Shown piece after piece: positions 17,205 through 25,271 of a stretch of DNA of 53,092 nucleotides. A program made the position numbers and the translations under genes. Where the stretch lies: the NCBI RefSeq assembly GCF_008711525.1, contig NZ_VXKS01000018.1, positions 1-53,092 of the forward strand, given 5' to 3'. The stretch's first letter is position 1; each line of letters begins with the position of its first letter. Origin of the DNA: Cysteiniphilum sp. JM-1 (lineage in GTDB: Bacteria > Pseudomonadota > Gammaproteobacteria > Francisellales > Francisellaceae). The notes below the pieces were generated by a model that was given only the letters and a program-made list of their open reading frames with translations, ran no database searches and was not told the DNA's origin.

Positions 17205-17537
17205 TTAGAAAATCAACCCTGATCCACGGTTAAATAATCCAGAAATCAAGCTGGCTGCAGTAAAGGCGATTGCAAGCCCCATCACCACTTGAAATAGACG
17301 TCTAACACCACTACCACCTTCACCAAAGGCGATACCCAAGCCTGCAATTACGATACAGATCACACCTGCCATTTGCGCAATCGGTCCTGAAATTACATCC
17401 ATAATCTGTTGTAAAGGTCCTGTCATCGCCGAAAATGCATTATTCTGCGTATCGGTTGCAAAACTCACTGCCACAGTTAACGGCAACATTGATAATGCAA
17501 ATAGTGCACGCTTTAAAAACTCAAGATAATGCTTCAT
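17205..17537 (-). CDS. trbC: T4SS major pilin TrbC/VirB2
   Basis: 110 residues. Signal peptide (1-27, predicted cut SFA-TD), then two hydrophobic helices (about 55-72 and 81-100) separated by the short loop FGEGGSGVRR, the VirB2/TrbC pattern. The C-terminus reads FNRGSGLIF; RP4 TrbC has FGRGAEIA at the TraF cleavage site, so a mature cyclic pilin of residues 28-105 is plausible given that traF is in the operon. First gene of the cluster, with AAAAGGAG nine bases before the ATG. Confidence 0.88.
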   Translation of the reverse strand: MKHYLEFLKRALFALSMLPLTVAVSFATDTQNNAFSAMTGPLQQIMDVISGPIAQMAGVICIVIAGLGIAFGEGGSGVRRLFQVVMGLAIAFTAASLISGLFNRGSGLIF

Positions 17538-17584
17538 TCTTTATTTCTCCTTTTAAAAGGGTTCCTGACTAAATGTTTAAGGTT

Positions 17585-17612
17585 ATATTAGTCAAATATA
17601 TTGGCAAATCAA
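17585..17612 (-). promoter_or_regulatory. Putative promoter of the T4SS operon
   Basis: In the 156-base gap between dnaE and trbC there is TTGATT (17612-17607), a 16-base spacer and TAATAT (17590-17585) on the minus strand, placing a start near 17578 and a leader of about 40 bases. It is the best match in the gap; I saw no terminator after dnaE, so read-through from dnaE is also possible. Confidence 0.4.
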
Positions 17613-17693
17613 GAATTGGATGCTGCAAAATAGGATAAATATCTGATTAGGTAATGTTAGAAACGCGCCCATAAATGACGGTTAAAGACATTA

Positions 17694-20600
17694 TTAAAAC
17701 ATTAAATGTATATTATTTTCTCTTAAGACCTTTGCCCGCGCCCCCAAAAGATAAGCATCAAGCAGCATCTTTTGCGCAGAAAGCGTGACATCGTAATCAT
17801 CAGACTGTATATACAACTCAATACTTTTAAGCTCCGCCTCATTAGATGATGCCACTAACTCTGTAAGCAGGGTCTGCACTGTTGCTGTTTGTTGTTGTGA
17901 AAAAGACAGTTTCAATAACTTAATATTTTTATCAACATACCTAGCAATCGGTTCAATTGATAAGGCATTAATTCGTAACTGATCATTGTAGGCATCGATA
18001 CTTGCCTCACCTTCAACAATAACGGTTTCATCAATAGAGATCAAATGCTTAACCGCGTCATATAATTCACTAAAGATCACCAACTCTAGGCGCTCACAAC
18101 CATCATCAATTTGCAAAACCCCCATCAGTTTTCCTGACTTTGTTTTACGCTGCGCCATCGCGACGACAACACCCGCAAGCAAAATCGACTCTTTACGCGT
18201 TGTTGCAGTAATGCGACTTAATGATTGTACTTTAAAGTGGTTAAGCCACATTCTATCTTCATCGATAATATGTCCTGATAAGAACATGCCCAATACCGAT
18301 TTTTCAAAAATCAACTTATCCTTAGTACTCCAGCTTGGCACATTGATATGTGATATGTCACGCGCTGTGTCATTTGAGGACTCAGGTTCACTAAAGCCGA
18401 ATAAATCAAGCTGCCCGCTATTTTGCATCTGGCTTTTTTGTTCAGCTGCCTTCATAGCATCTTCAATCGTTGCCACAAGCGTTTGCCTGTTTTCAGCAAA
18501 ACCATCCATTGCACCTGCGTAAATAAGCGCCTCACAGACACGTTTATTGGCTTTGCGCGTATCGACACGCGCACAGAAATCATATAAATCCTTAAATACC
18601 CCGTTTTGCTGGCGCTCTGCCAAAATCCCTTCAATTGCTGCAAAACCAACGCCTTTAATAGCACCGAGACCATAGACAAGCTCAGTCTGTTGATTGACCG
18701 TAAAGTAATAATCACTGATATTAATATGCGGCAAAATGAGCCTTAATTGCATCTTTTGGCATTCTGAAATAAAGTTCACCACTTTATCCGTGTTATCCAT
18801 ATCCGACGATAATACCGCTGCCATAAAGGCTTCTGGATAATGTGCTTTTAAAAAGGCTGTTTGATAAGAAACCAAAGCATATGCCGCAGAATGTGATTTA
18901 TTAAAGCCATACTTTGCGAACTCTTCCATCAAGTCGAAGATTGAGCTTGCAAGCTTGGCGTCAATGCCATTTTCAGACGCCCCTTTTTCAAAGGTCTCAC
19001 GCTGCTTTGCCATCTCTTCGGGGATCTTTTTACCCATCGCCCGACGCAATAAATCTGCACCTCCTAGCGAGTAATTCGCTAGAATCTGCGCAATCTGCAT
19101 CACTTGCTCTTGATATAAAATCGTGCCATAGGTTTCTTCCAGCACATCTTTTAGATCAGGATGCGGATAGCTCACTTCTTGTCTGCCATGCTTACGATTG
19201 ACAAAGTCATCTACCATGCCTGAACCTAAAGGTCCTGGACGATACAATGCCACCAAAGCGATAATATCTTCAAAGCAATCCGGTCTTAGGCGTTTGATCA
19301 ACTCCTTCATACCACGTGACTCCAATTGGAAAACGCCAGTGGTTTCACCATTTTGCAAAAGCTGAAAGGTTTTTTTATCAGTCATTGGAATCAGTGCAAT
19401 ATCAAGCGCAGGCTCATTTTGTAAGCGCCTTTGTTTATTAACAATTTTTAAAGCATTATCAATAATCGTTAAATTTCTTAAACCCAAAAAGTCAAACTTA
19501 ACAAGACCAACTTCTTCAACATCTTTTTTATCAAACTGTGTGACCAGCTGCTTAGTCCCTTCTTCGCAATAAACCGGCGAGAAGTCCGTGACTTTTGAAG
19601 GTGAGATCACGACCCCTGCAGCATGCTTACCGACACTGCGCGTCAAACCTTCAAGCTTTAGTGCAATCTTAATAATCTCATCTGCTGTTTCATCCTGCTG
19701 ACACAAATCATGCAATGGCGTTTCAGGGGCGCAGGCGTCTTTAAGCTTAATACCAAGATCATTGGGAATTAGCTTGGCAATCCTATCGACAAAACCATAA
19801 GGCTGCCCAAGCACACGCCCAACATCACGCACTACGGCTTTGGCTGCCATCGACCCATAGGTAATGATTTGTGAAACGCTCTCACTACCATATTTTTGCG
19901 CAACATACTCAATCACGCGATCACGACCATCCATACAAAAATCAATATCAAAATCGGGCATCGATACCCGTTCAGGATTTAGAAAGCGCTCAAATAGCAA
20001 ACCATAAGGGATCGGATCAATATCGGTAATCTTAAGCGCATAAGCAACCAAGGATCCCGCACCTGAACCTCGCCCTGGACCCACAGGAATATCATGGTCT
20101 TTTGACCATTGAATAAAATCTGCAACGATCAGGAAATACCCTGGAAAGCCCATCTGACAAATCACATCAATCTCAACTTGCAAGCGCGCTTTATAGCTTT
20201 CGATAATGGCGGGTCTATCTTCGTCTTTTTTACCCATCAAAACAAAATCAAAGCGCTCATCCAATCCTTTAAAAGACACCTCGGCAAAATATTGAGCTTC
20301 AGTCATGCCTTGTGGGATATCAAAACGTGGTAACACCGCATCACCCAAATTAAACGTGACATTAGCATTTTGTGCGATATATACACTATTACTTAAACTT
20401 TGCGGGATATCCGCAAATAATTCACACATCTCATCGGCTGAGCGCAAGTATTGCTTTGGCGTGTATTGACTTTTACGCGCTTGATCTAACAAGGTATAAC
20501 CTTGGTAAATACCCACACGCACCTCGTGATCTGAGTACTCATCTTCATTTAAAAAACGCACATCATTGGTTGCCACCACTGCCACCTGATGATCTTGCGC

Positions 20601-21161
20601 TAAAGTAATCGCCTTTTGAATATAATCTTCTTCGCCGTCATGACCAATGCGCTGAAGCTCGATAAAGAAGTTTTCTTTGGGGATAATTTTAAGGTATGCC
20701 TCTAAAATACTTTCTGCTTCAGCATCTTTTTGCGCTAAATAACTCTGCGCAATCTCGCCTTTAACGCCACCGCTTAGTACAAAGACATGTGTGAAATCAA
20801 AGCTTGCTAATGTGCTTTTTGGCAACACCGGAATGCCATTGACTCTATTGGCATACAGATAAGCATGTGAAATCAAATCAACAATGACTTGATAGCCTTG
20901 ATTATCTTTAGCAATCAAGGTTAATGGATAATTCGCACCATCAACCTCAACCCAAATTTCACTGCCAAATATTGGTTTAACGCCACTGGCAAGTGCCGCC
21001 TTATAAAATTTCACTGCGGCAAACATATTGCACATATCGGTTAACGCAACCGCTGCCAACTCGCGCTTAACACATTCCTCAAGCAATGGCTTAATGCGGA
21101 TAATGCTATCCATCAACGAGTACTCGCTGTGCAGTTTCAAATGAACATAACGTGCCGACAT
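17694..21161 (-). CDS. dnaE: DNA polymerase III alpha subunit
   Basis: 1155 residues, almost exactly the E. coli length. The N-terminal PHP domain opens with YVHLKLHSEYSLMDS. The polymerase palm has GPGRGSGAGSLVAYAL and the catalytic PDFDIDFCMDGRDRVIEY. The helix-hairpin-helix region, the beta-clamp-binding area and a C-terminal OB domain (ILLAGVVVAMAQRKTKSGK) follow. This is the replicative polymerase catalytic subunit. It starts 11 bases after amgK and is likely cotranscribed with it. Confidence 0.98.
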   Translation of the reverse strand: MSARYVHLKLHSEYSLMDSIIRIKPLLEECVKRELAAVALTDMCNMFAAVKFYKAALASGVKPIFGSEIWVEVDGANYPLTLIAKDNQGYQVIVDLISHAYLYANRVNGIPVLPKSTLASFDFTHVFVLSGGVKGEIAQSYLAQKDAEAESILEAYLKIIPKENFFIELQRIGHDGEEDYIQKAITLAQDHQVAVVATNDVRFLNEDEYSDHEVRVGIYQGYTLLDQARKSQYTPKQYLRSADEMCELFADIPQSLSNSVYIAQNANVTFNLGDAVLPRFDIPQGMTEAQYFAEVSFKGLDERFDFVLMGKKDEDRPAIIESYKARLQVEIDVICQMGFPGYFLIVADFIQWSKDHDIPVGPGRGSGAGSLVAYALKITDIDPIPYGLLFERFLNPERVSMPDFDIDFCMDGRDRVIEYVAQKYGSESVSQIITYGSMAAKAVVRDVGRVLGQPYGFVDRIAKLIPNDLGIKLKDACAPETPLHDLCQQDETADEIIKIALKLEGLTRSVGKHAAGVVISPSKVTDFSPVYCEEGTKQLVTQFDKKDVEEVGLVKFDFLGLRNLTIIDNALKIVNKQRRLQNEPALDIALIPMTDKKTFQLLQNGETTGVFQLESRGMKELIKRLRPDCFEDIIALVALYRPGPLGSGMVDDFVNRKHGRQEVSYPHPDLKDVLEETYGTILYQEQVMQIAQILANYSLGGADLLRRAMGKKIPEEMAKQRETFEKGASENGIDAKLASSIFDLMEEFAKYGFNKSHSAAYALVSYQTAFLKAHYPEAFMAAVLSSDMDNTDKVVNFISECQKMQLRLILPHINISDYYFTVNQQTELVYGLGAIKGVGFAAIEGILAERQQNGVFKDLYDFCARVDTRKANKRVCEALIYAGAMDGFAENRQTLVATIEDAMKAAEQKSQMQNSGQLDLFGFSEPESSNDTARDISHINVPSWSTKDKLIFEKSVLGMFLSGHIIDEDRMWLNHFKVQSLSRITATTRKESILLAGVVVAMAQRKTKSGKLMGVLQIDDGCERLELVIFSELYDAVKHLISIDETVIVEGEASIDAYNDQLRINALSIEPIARYVDKNIKLLKLSFSQQQTATVQTLLTELVASSNEAELKSIELYIQSDDYDVTLSAQKMLLDAYLLGARAKVLRENNIHLMF

Positions 21162-21172
21162 AATCTTACTCT

Positions 21173-22234
21173 CTACTGATTTTCAAATACACTACCAATG
21201 GTATCAAATTTAACAGGGACAGGCTTATCTTTAAGCGCTTTAATTTTTGACTCGTAGGCTGGCATGACTAACCGCTGCCAACTACCATTAAAAAATGTCA
21301 GTTCTTTATACCTAGATAATACCTCATCAATATAATGCATCACACGTGGCAAATAACACAGGTAATTTTTACGTTTGTTTTGAATGTCTTGCCGCGTGAA
21401 AATGCCCAAACATTTTAAGTGTCGCTGCAATCCCATTAGATCAAACCAGTATCTAAATTTATCCAAGGTGATTTCTTGACTTAATAAGCCTTGCGCTTGC
21501 GCCCTGTGATAACATGAGCTTACCCCTTGATCGACAAACTGCTTTGGCAGAGTTAAATAACAATCTTTCAATACTGATACCAAATCATAGGTAATTGGAC
21601 CATTCACTGCATCTTGAAAATCAATGAGTCCTAATGTTTGATTCGGCAAACACATCATGTTTTTACTATGGAAATCTCTAAACACAAACACATTGGGCTG
21701 CTCAAGTGCGTTAACAACAAGAAGCGACTGCAATTGATGATAAGGCGCCTCCAATAGATGCAAGGTCTCTGCATCAAGTCCCAACCATTGCCAAAACCAA
21801 AGCTTCATCACATCAAGTTCAGAGGCAAATTTTGTTTTTTCATAATTAGGGAAAAGCGCTTTATCAATCTGCCAAAACTTTGGAATCAACGCCAACACCT
21901 GTTCATATTGCTTAATATTTTTTTCAGCATGCACCGCATGATAAAGTTGAGTATCGCCAAAATCATCTAATAATAAAAAACCACTTTCTTGATCATAGGC
22001 ATAGCATTCTGGCGTCTGTAAATTAAAGTAACGCAAAAGGCGCGTAACCCTAAAAAACACATCAGGTTTCTCTCGATCCAATGGCGCATCCATCACAACA
22101 TAACTTTTATTGTCAAGATTAACGCGATAATACTGACGGAAACTGGCATCACCAACAATTGGCACCAAGGTAGGCTCCGTGTTGGGGAACAGCGTTTTTA
22201 GCCATTCGATAATTTGCAAAAACCTAGATTGCAC
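21173..22234 (-). CDS. amgK: Cell-wall sugar kinase, AmgK-like phosphotransferase
   Basis: 353 residues of the APH/choline kinase fold: the N-lobe GDASFRQYYRV with VMDAP, the catalytic loop FVFRDFHSKNMMCLP and the metal-binding LIDFQDAVNGPITYDLVSVL. This pattern, plus location divergent to lptD, matches AmgK, which phosphorylates N-acetylmuramate/N-acetylglucosamine at the anomeric carbon during peptidoglycan recycling. Its usual partner gene murU is not next to it; dnaE follows instead. Start is a GTG with AGGA eight bases upstream. Assignment to AmgK rather than another APH enzyme is by motif and context. Confidence 0.75.
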   Translation of the reverse strand: MQSRFLQIIEWLKTLFPNTEPTLVPIVGDASFRQYYRVNLDNKSYVVMDAPLDREKPDVFFRVTRLLRYFNLQTPECYAYDQESGFLLLDDFGDTQLYHAVHAEKNIKQYEQVLALIPKFWQIDKALFPNYEKTKFASELDVMKLWFWQWLGLDAETLHLLEAPYHQLQSLLVVNALEQPNVFVFRDFHSKNMMCLPNQTLGLIDFQDAVNGPITYDLVSVLKDCYLTLPKQFVDQGVSSCYHRAQAQGLLSQEITLDKFRYWFDLMGLQRHLKCLGIFTRQDIQNKRKNYLCYLPRVMHYIDEVLSRYKELTFFNGSWQRLVMPAYESKIKALKDKPVPVKFDTIGSVFENQ

Positions 22235-22267
22235 GACTTTTTCCTAGAAATCTAACAACAACGCGAT

Positions 22268-22296
22268 AGAATAGCAGTAGTTTTGGTTTGATGAAA
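22268..22296 (-). promoter_or_regulatory. Putative amgK-dnaE promoter
   Basis: TTTCAT (22296-22291), a 17-base spacer and TATTCT (22273-22268) on the minus strand, about 35 bases before the GTG start of amgK. The lptD promoter must lie in the same 105-base divergent region, but I could not pick one with confidence. Confidence 0.35.
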
Positions 22297-22339
22297 CCTA
22301 GAATTCCTAGCAAACAGGCAAAAGGATATTTTTTATTCA

Positions 22340-24964
22340 ATGAACAAATTAATGAATTTACACCGAAAAATTTTGCCTTTGGCAATGCTTTGCGCCATTC
22401 CAGGCATTGGTCTTAGCAAGATTACCATTGAAAATCCTTTACAAAAATCTTGGCAATGCAGTGTCAACGGTGACACATGGCAATGTGTTGAGATTAACAG
22501 TAATAATGCGGACTTATTTAAAAAAGGCGTGTTACCCAAAGAGAAAAAACAAATTATCGCTGATGCCTTAGGCTGGGTACCAACCAACGATCCTAATAAC
22601 ATTTGCGGTGGTTACTATTATCAAGTACCGATTAACAAGAACCCTTCAAATGAAGCCAAAATCAATGCTCAGCAATATCAATATGCCAGAAGCGGCACGA
22701 TTACTGCCGAAGGCGCAGTTGAAGTAAACAAAGGCAATCAATATCTTGCTGCTGACAAAGCTGTTTTAAAACAAAACAAAGACAAAAAGATTGATCAGAT
22801 TGACTTAACTGGCAATGTTAACTTAAGCCAACCAGGGCAACTAGCGATTGGTTCACAGGGACAAGCCAATATTAGCAATAACACTGCAACACTTGATGAC
22901 ACCTACTATCTAATTCGCGTACGTCAAAAGCCTGGTGGATCAATGGCGAATTTAACCTCTGACGAAATTGATAATAAAGCGAGTAACTTCACGGGTTACG
23001 CCCATGGTCATGCTAACCAAATTATTCAAAAGAGCAAAACAGATTATACGCTAAAAAAAGCAACCTATGCCACAGACAGTCCCTACGGCAATGACTGGAT
23101 GATGAGTGCGACAACGATTGACCTTGATCGAGAATCAGGTCTTGGCACTGCTTACAACACCCTGTTCTATGTCAAGGATGTACCTATTTTATATTGGCCA
23201 TATATGACTTTCCCGATTGACAACCGTCGCCGCAGTGGTTTTTTATATCCAACAGCGGGCTACAATAGCAACTCCGGCTATTATTTATCGACTCCTTTTT
23301 ATTGGAACCTGGCACCCAACTACGATTTGCTGTTAACGCCAACCATTTATAATCATCGTGGTATTTTAATGGATGGTAACTTTCGTTATCTAACCGAAAC
23401 TCAAAGTGGCAATCTCGACCTTCAATATATGCCACATGATCGGCGTAACAATACTGACCGCAAAGCACTTTCTTTTACTGATAATGGTCAGTATGGCAGA
23501 AACTGGTCAAGCTACATTAATTATCAGTACATTGGCGACAAAGACTTCTACAATGACTTTGATAGTGACAATATAGGCCTTTCAACACAAACCTTACTTG
23601 ATCGCCAAGCATCTGTCAGTTACATTGACCCACACTGGAATTTCAATACCACCGTGCAATCCTATGACGTCATTGATGATACGATGTTTCTGGCAAACCG
23701 TCCTTATTCAACCTTGCCGCAAATCAATGCCAATGCCGCATACCCAGGACTCTTGCCGCACATGGACTTTAATTGGGATAACCAATTCACCTACTTTGCA
23801 AAACCTGGATTAAACGGGGTATCGCAAGTTGAAGGTCAACGTTATTATAGTGCACCAAAAGTAAGCTTCCCTTTCCAGAAAAGCTGGGGCTTTTTTACAC
23901 CATCACTGACGCTCTCTGAAACAGCATATACCTTGCAAAATAGAAGTGCGGTAACGGCAACAAGCACCACCAACTTCAGCCAAAACCAATACCCTGAGCA
24001 AAACATCATTAGAAGTTTACCTATTATCAACATTGACACTGGTTTATATTTTGATCGAAAATTTAGCTTCAATAATCATAATTACACACAAACACTAGAA
24101 CCACGACTATTCTACACGTACATACCGTATCAAAACCAAAGCAATATTCCGCTGTTTGATACCTCATTGAGTAATTTTAGTTACGCATCTTTATTCCAGA
24201 CCAATGTCTTTACGGGAATTGACCGCATTAATAATGCCAATCAAGTTTCTTACGCACTGGAAACTTCAGTCAATGATCAAGATACAGGCATGAGCATATT
24301 AAGTGCCGGTATTGGTCAGATTCTTTATTTTGCTGATCGCAAAGTATCGTTATGCTCTGGCACAAACGCTGATTGCGCTAACTCGTACGTACCTTTCCAT
24401 GACAGTACCACATCAGATGTTGCCGCATTTTTTAATTATCGCTTTTTGCCACATTGGCAACTGATGACTTCAGGCACTTACAACCCAATCAACAACAATG
24501 TCGATTCACAGACTTATCAAGTCCAATACATGCCTGATAATAACCACATCTTTAATGTGGCATATCAAAATGTCAAAAATAACTACGCAGCTTTAACCCC
24601 TGCGCAAATTCAAGCACGCACCTTACCCGACCCATTATCACAAGTGACTGTTTCAAGCATTTGGCGCTTGACACCGCATTGGTCAGTCACCGGTCTTTGG
24701 AGCTATGCATTTAATTCAAGACATACGACCAATATGTTTGCCGGCATTCAATACGATGCTTGCAGCTGGGCGATACGTTTCTTAGCACAGCGCTATGTGA
24801 ACTCGTCAAGTGATCCAAACAACCCAACCAACATCACAGGACCATTGACCAATGCCTTTATTGTTCAGTTTGAATTAAAAGGCTTAGGCGGTAGTAGTGA
24901 AAGCTCGCTTGATGAGCGTCTGACCATGATCCCAGGCTATACACCAAATGGTGGGTTTAACTAG
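22340..24964 (+). CDS. lptD: LPS-assembly protein LptD
   Basis: 874 residues. Signal peptide (about 1-25), an LptA-like OstA domain (about 105-215, with ITAEGAVEVNKGNQYLAADKA), then a long outer-membrane beta-barrel with the LptD block LYWPYMTFPIDNRRRSGFLYP. LptD inserts lipopolysaccharide into the outer leaflet together with LptE. Cysteines occur at residues 40, 49 and 89 and in YDACSWAIRF near the C-terminus. There the E. coli protein has two adjacent cysteines; here only one is present. Divergent from amgK and followed by surA. Confidence 0.95.
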   Translation: MNKLMNLHRKILPLAMLCAIPGIGLSKITIENPLQKSWQCSVNGDTWQCVEINSNNADLFKKGVLPKEKKQIIADALGWVPTNDPNNICGGYYYQVPINKNPSNEAKINAQQYQYARSGTITAEGAVEVNKGNQYLAADKAVLKQNKDKKIDQIDLTGNVNLSQPGQLAIGSQGQANISNNTATLDDTYYLIRVRQKPGGSMANLTSDEIDNKASNFTGYAHGHANQIIQKSKTDYTLKKATYATDSPYGNDWMMSATTIDLDRESGLGTAYNTLFYVKDVPILYWPYMTFPIDNRRRSGFLYPTAGYNSNSGYYLSTPFYWNLAPNYDLLLTPTIYNHRGILMDGNFRYLTETQSGNLDLQYMPHDRRNNTDRKALSFTDNGQYGRNWSSYINYQYIGDKDFYNDFDSDNIGLSTQTLLDRQASVSYIDPHWNFNTTVQSYDVIDDTMFLANRPYSTLPQINANAAYPGLLPHMDFNWDNQFTYFAKPGLNGVSQVEGQRYYSAPKVSFPFQKSWGFFTPSLTLSETAYTLQNRSAVTATSTTNFSQNQYPEQNIIRSLPIINIDTGLYFDRKFSFNNHNYTQTLEPRLFYTYIPYQNQSNIPLFDTSLSNFSYASLFQTNVFTGIDRINNANQVSYALETSVNDQDTGMSILSAGIGQILYFADRKVSLCSGTNADCANSYVPFHDSTTSDVAAFFNYRFLPHWQLMTSGTYNPINNNVDSQTYQVQYMPDNNHIFNVAYQNVKNNYAALTPAQIQARTLPDPLSQVTVSSIWRLTPHWSVTGLWSYAFNSRHTTNMFAGIQYDACSWAIRFLAQRYVNSSSDPNNPTNITGPLTNAFIVQFELKGLGGSSESSLDERLTMIPGYTPNGGFN

Positions 24965-24988
24965 CGCTGAGAAAGACTATTCAATACC

Positions 24989-25222
24989 TATACCCATCGT
25001 AAATCATTTTGCGGCGCTTAATGCTGAAGAAGTTTTTGATGATTTTGAGTGATTGAAGTGCAGATAATAGCTGCCCTTGCCAGAGCCTTTGGGCGCTCAT
25101 TTGCTAAAACAATGAAACTGTTCATTGTTTCTTAACGCACTCGCTATTAACAAAATTCAATCACTCAAAAGTGCTAAAAATTCAATAGTAGAAATAGTGT
25201 AAAATGGTTTGTGATGGGTATA
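24989..25222. repeat. Foldback (MITE-like) element, copy 1
   Basis: The 307-base gap between lptD and surA is mostly one foldback structure. Outer arms TACCCATCGTAAATCATTTT (24991-25010) and AAAATGGTTTGTGATGGGTA (25201-25220) pair along their full length if three G-U pairs are allowed. Inside lie a perfect 15-bp inverted repeat (25043-25057 with 25156-25170, TTTTGAGTGATTGAA) and a perfect 10-bp hairpin AAACAATGAA-ACTG-TTCATTGTTT (25107-25130). The same two terminal sequences bound copy 2 at 43624-43789 in the opposite orientation. There is no coding frame. Confidence 0.8.
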
Positions 25223-25238
25223 ACTATGGGTATATAAT
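25209..25238 (+). promoter_or_regulatory. surA promoter, partly formed by the foldback element
   Basis: TTGTGA (25209-25214), an 18-base spacer and a perfect TATAAT (25233-25238) lie 33 bases before the surA start codon. The -35 hexamer is inside the right terminal repeat of the foldback element and the -10 is just outside it. Confidence 0.55.
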
Positions 25239-25271
25239 GCTTGGCATTACTAAGCTTTAGTTGACTTTTTC

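Noticed and set aside
7867-17537. Integrated conjugative element or prophage
   Set aside because: No integrase, relaxase, coupling protein, att-like repeat or tRNA junction flanks the cluster in the window.
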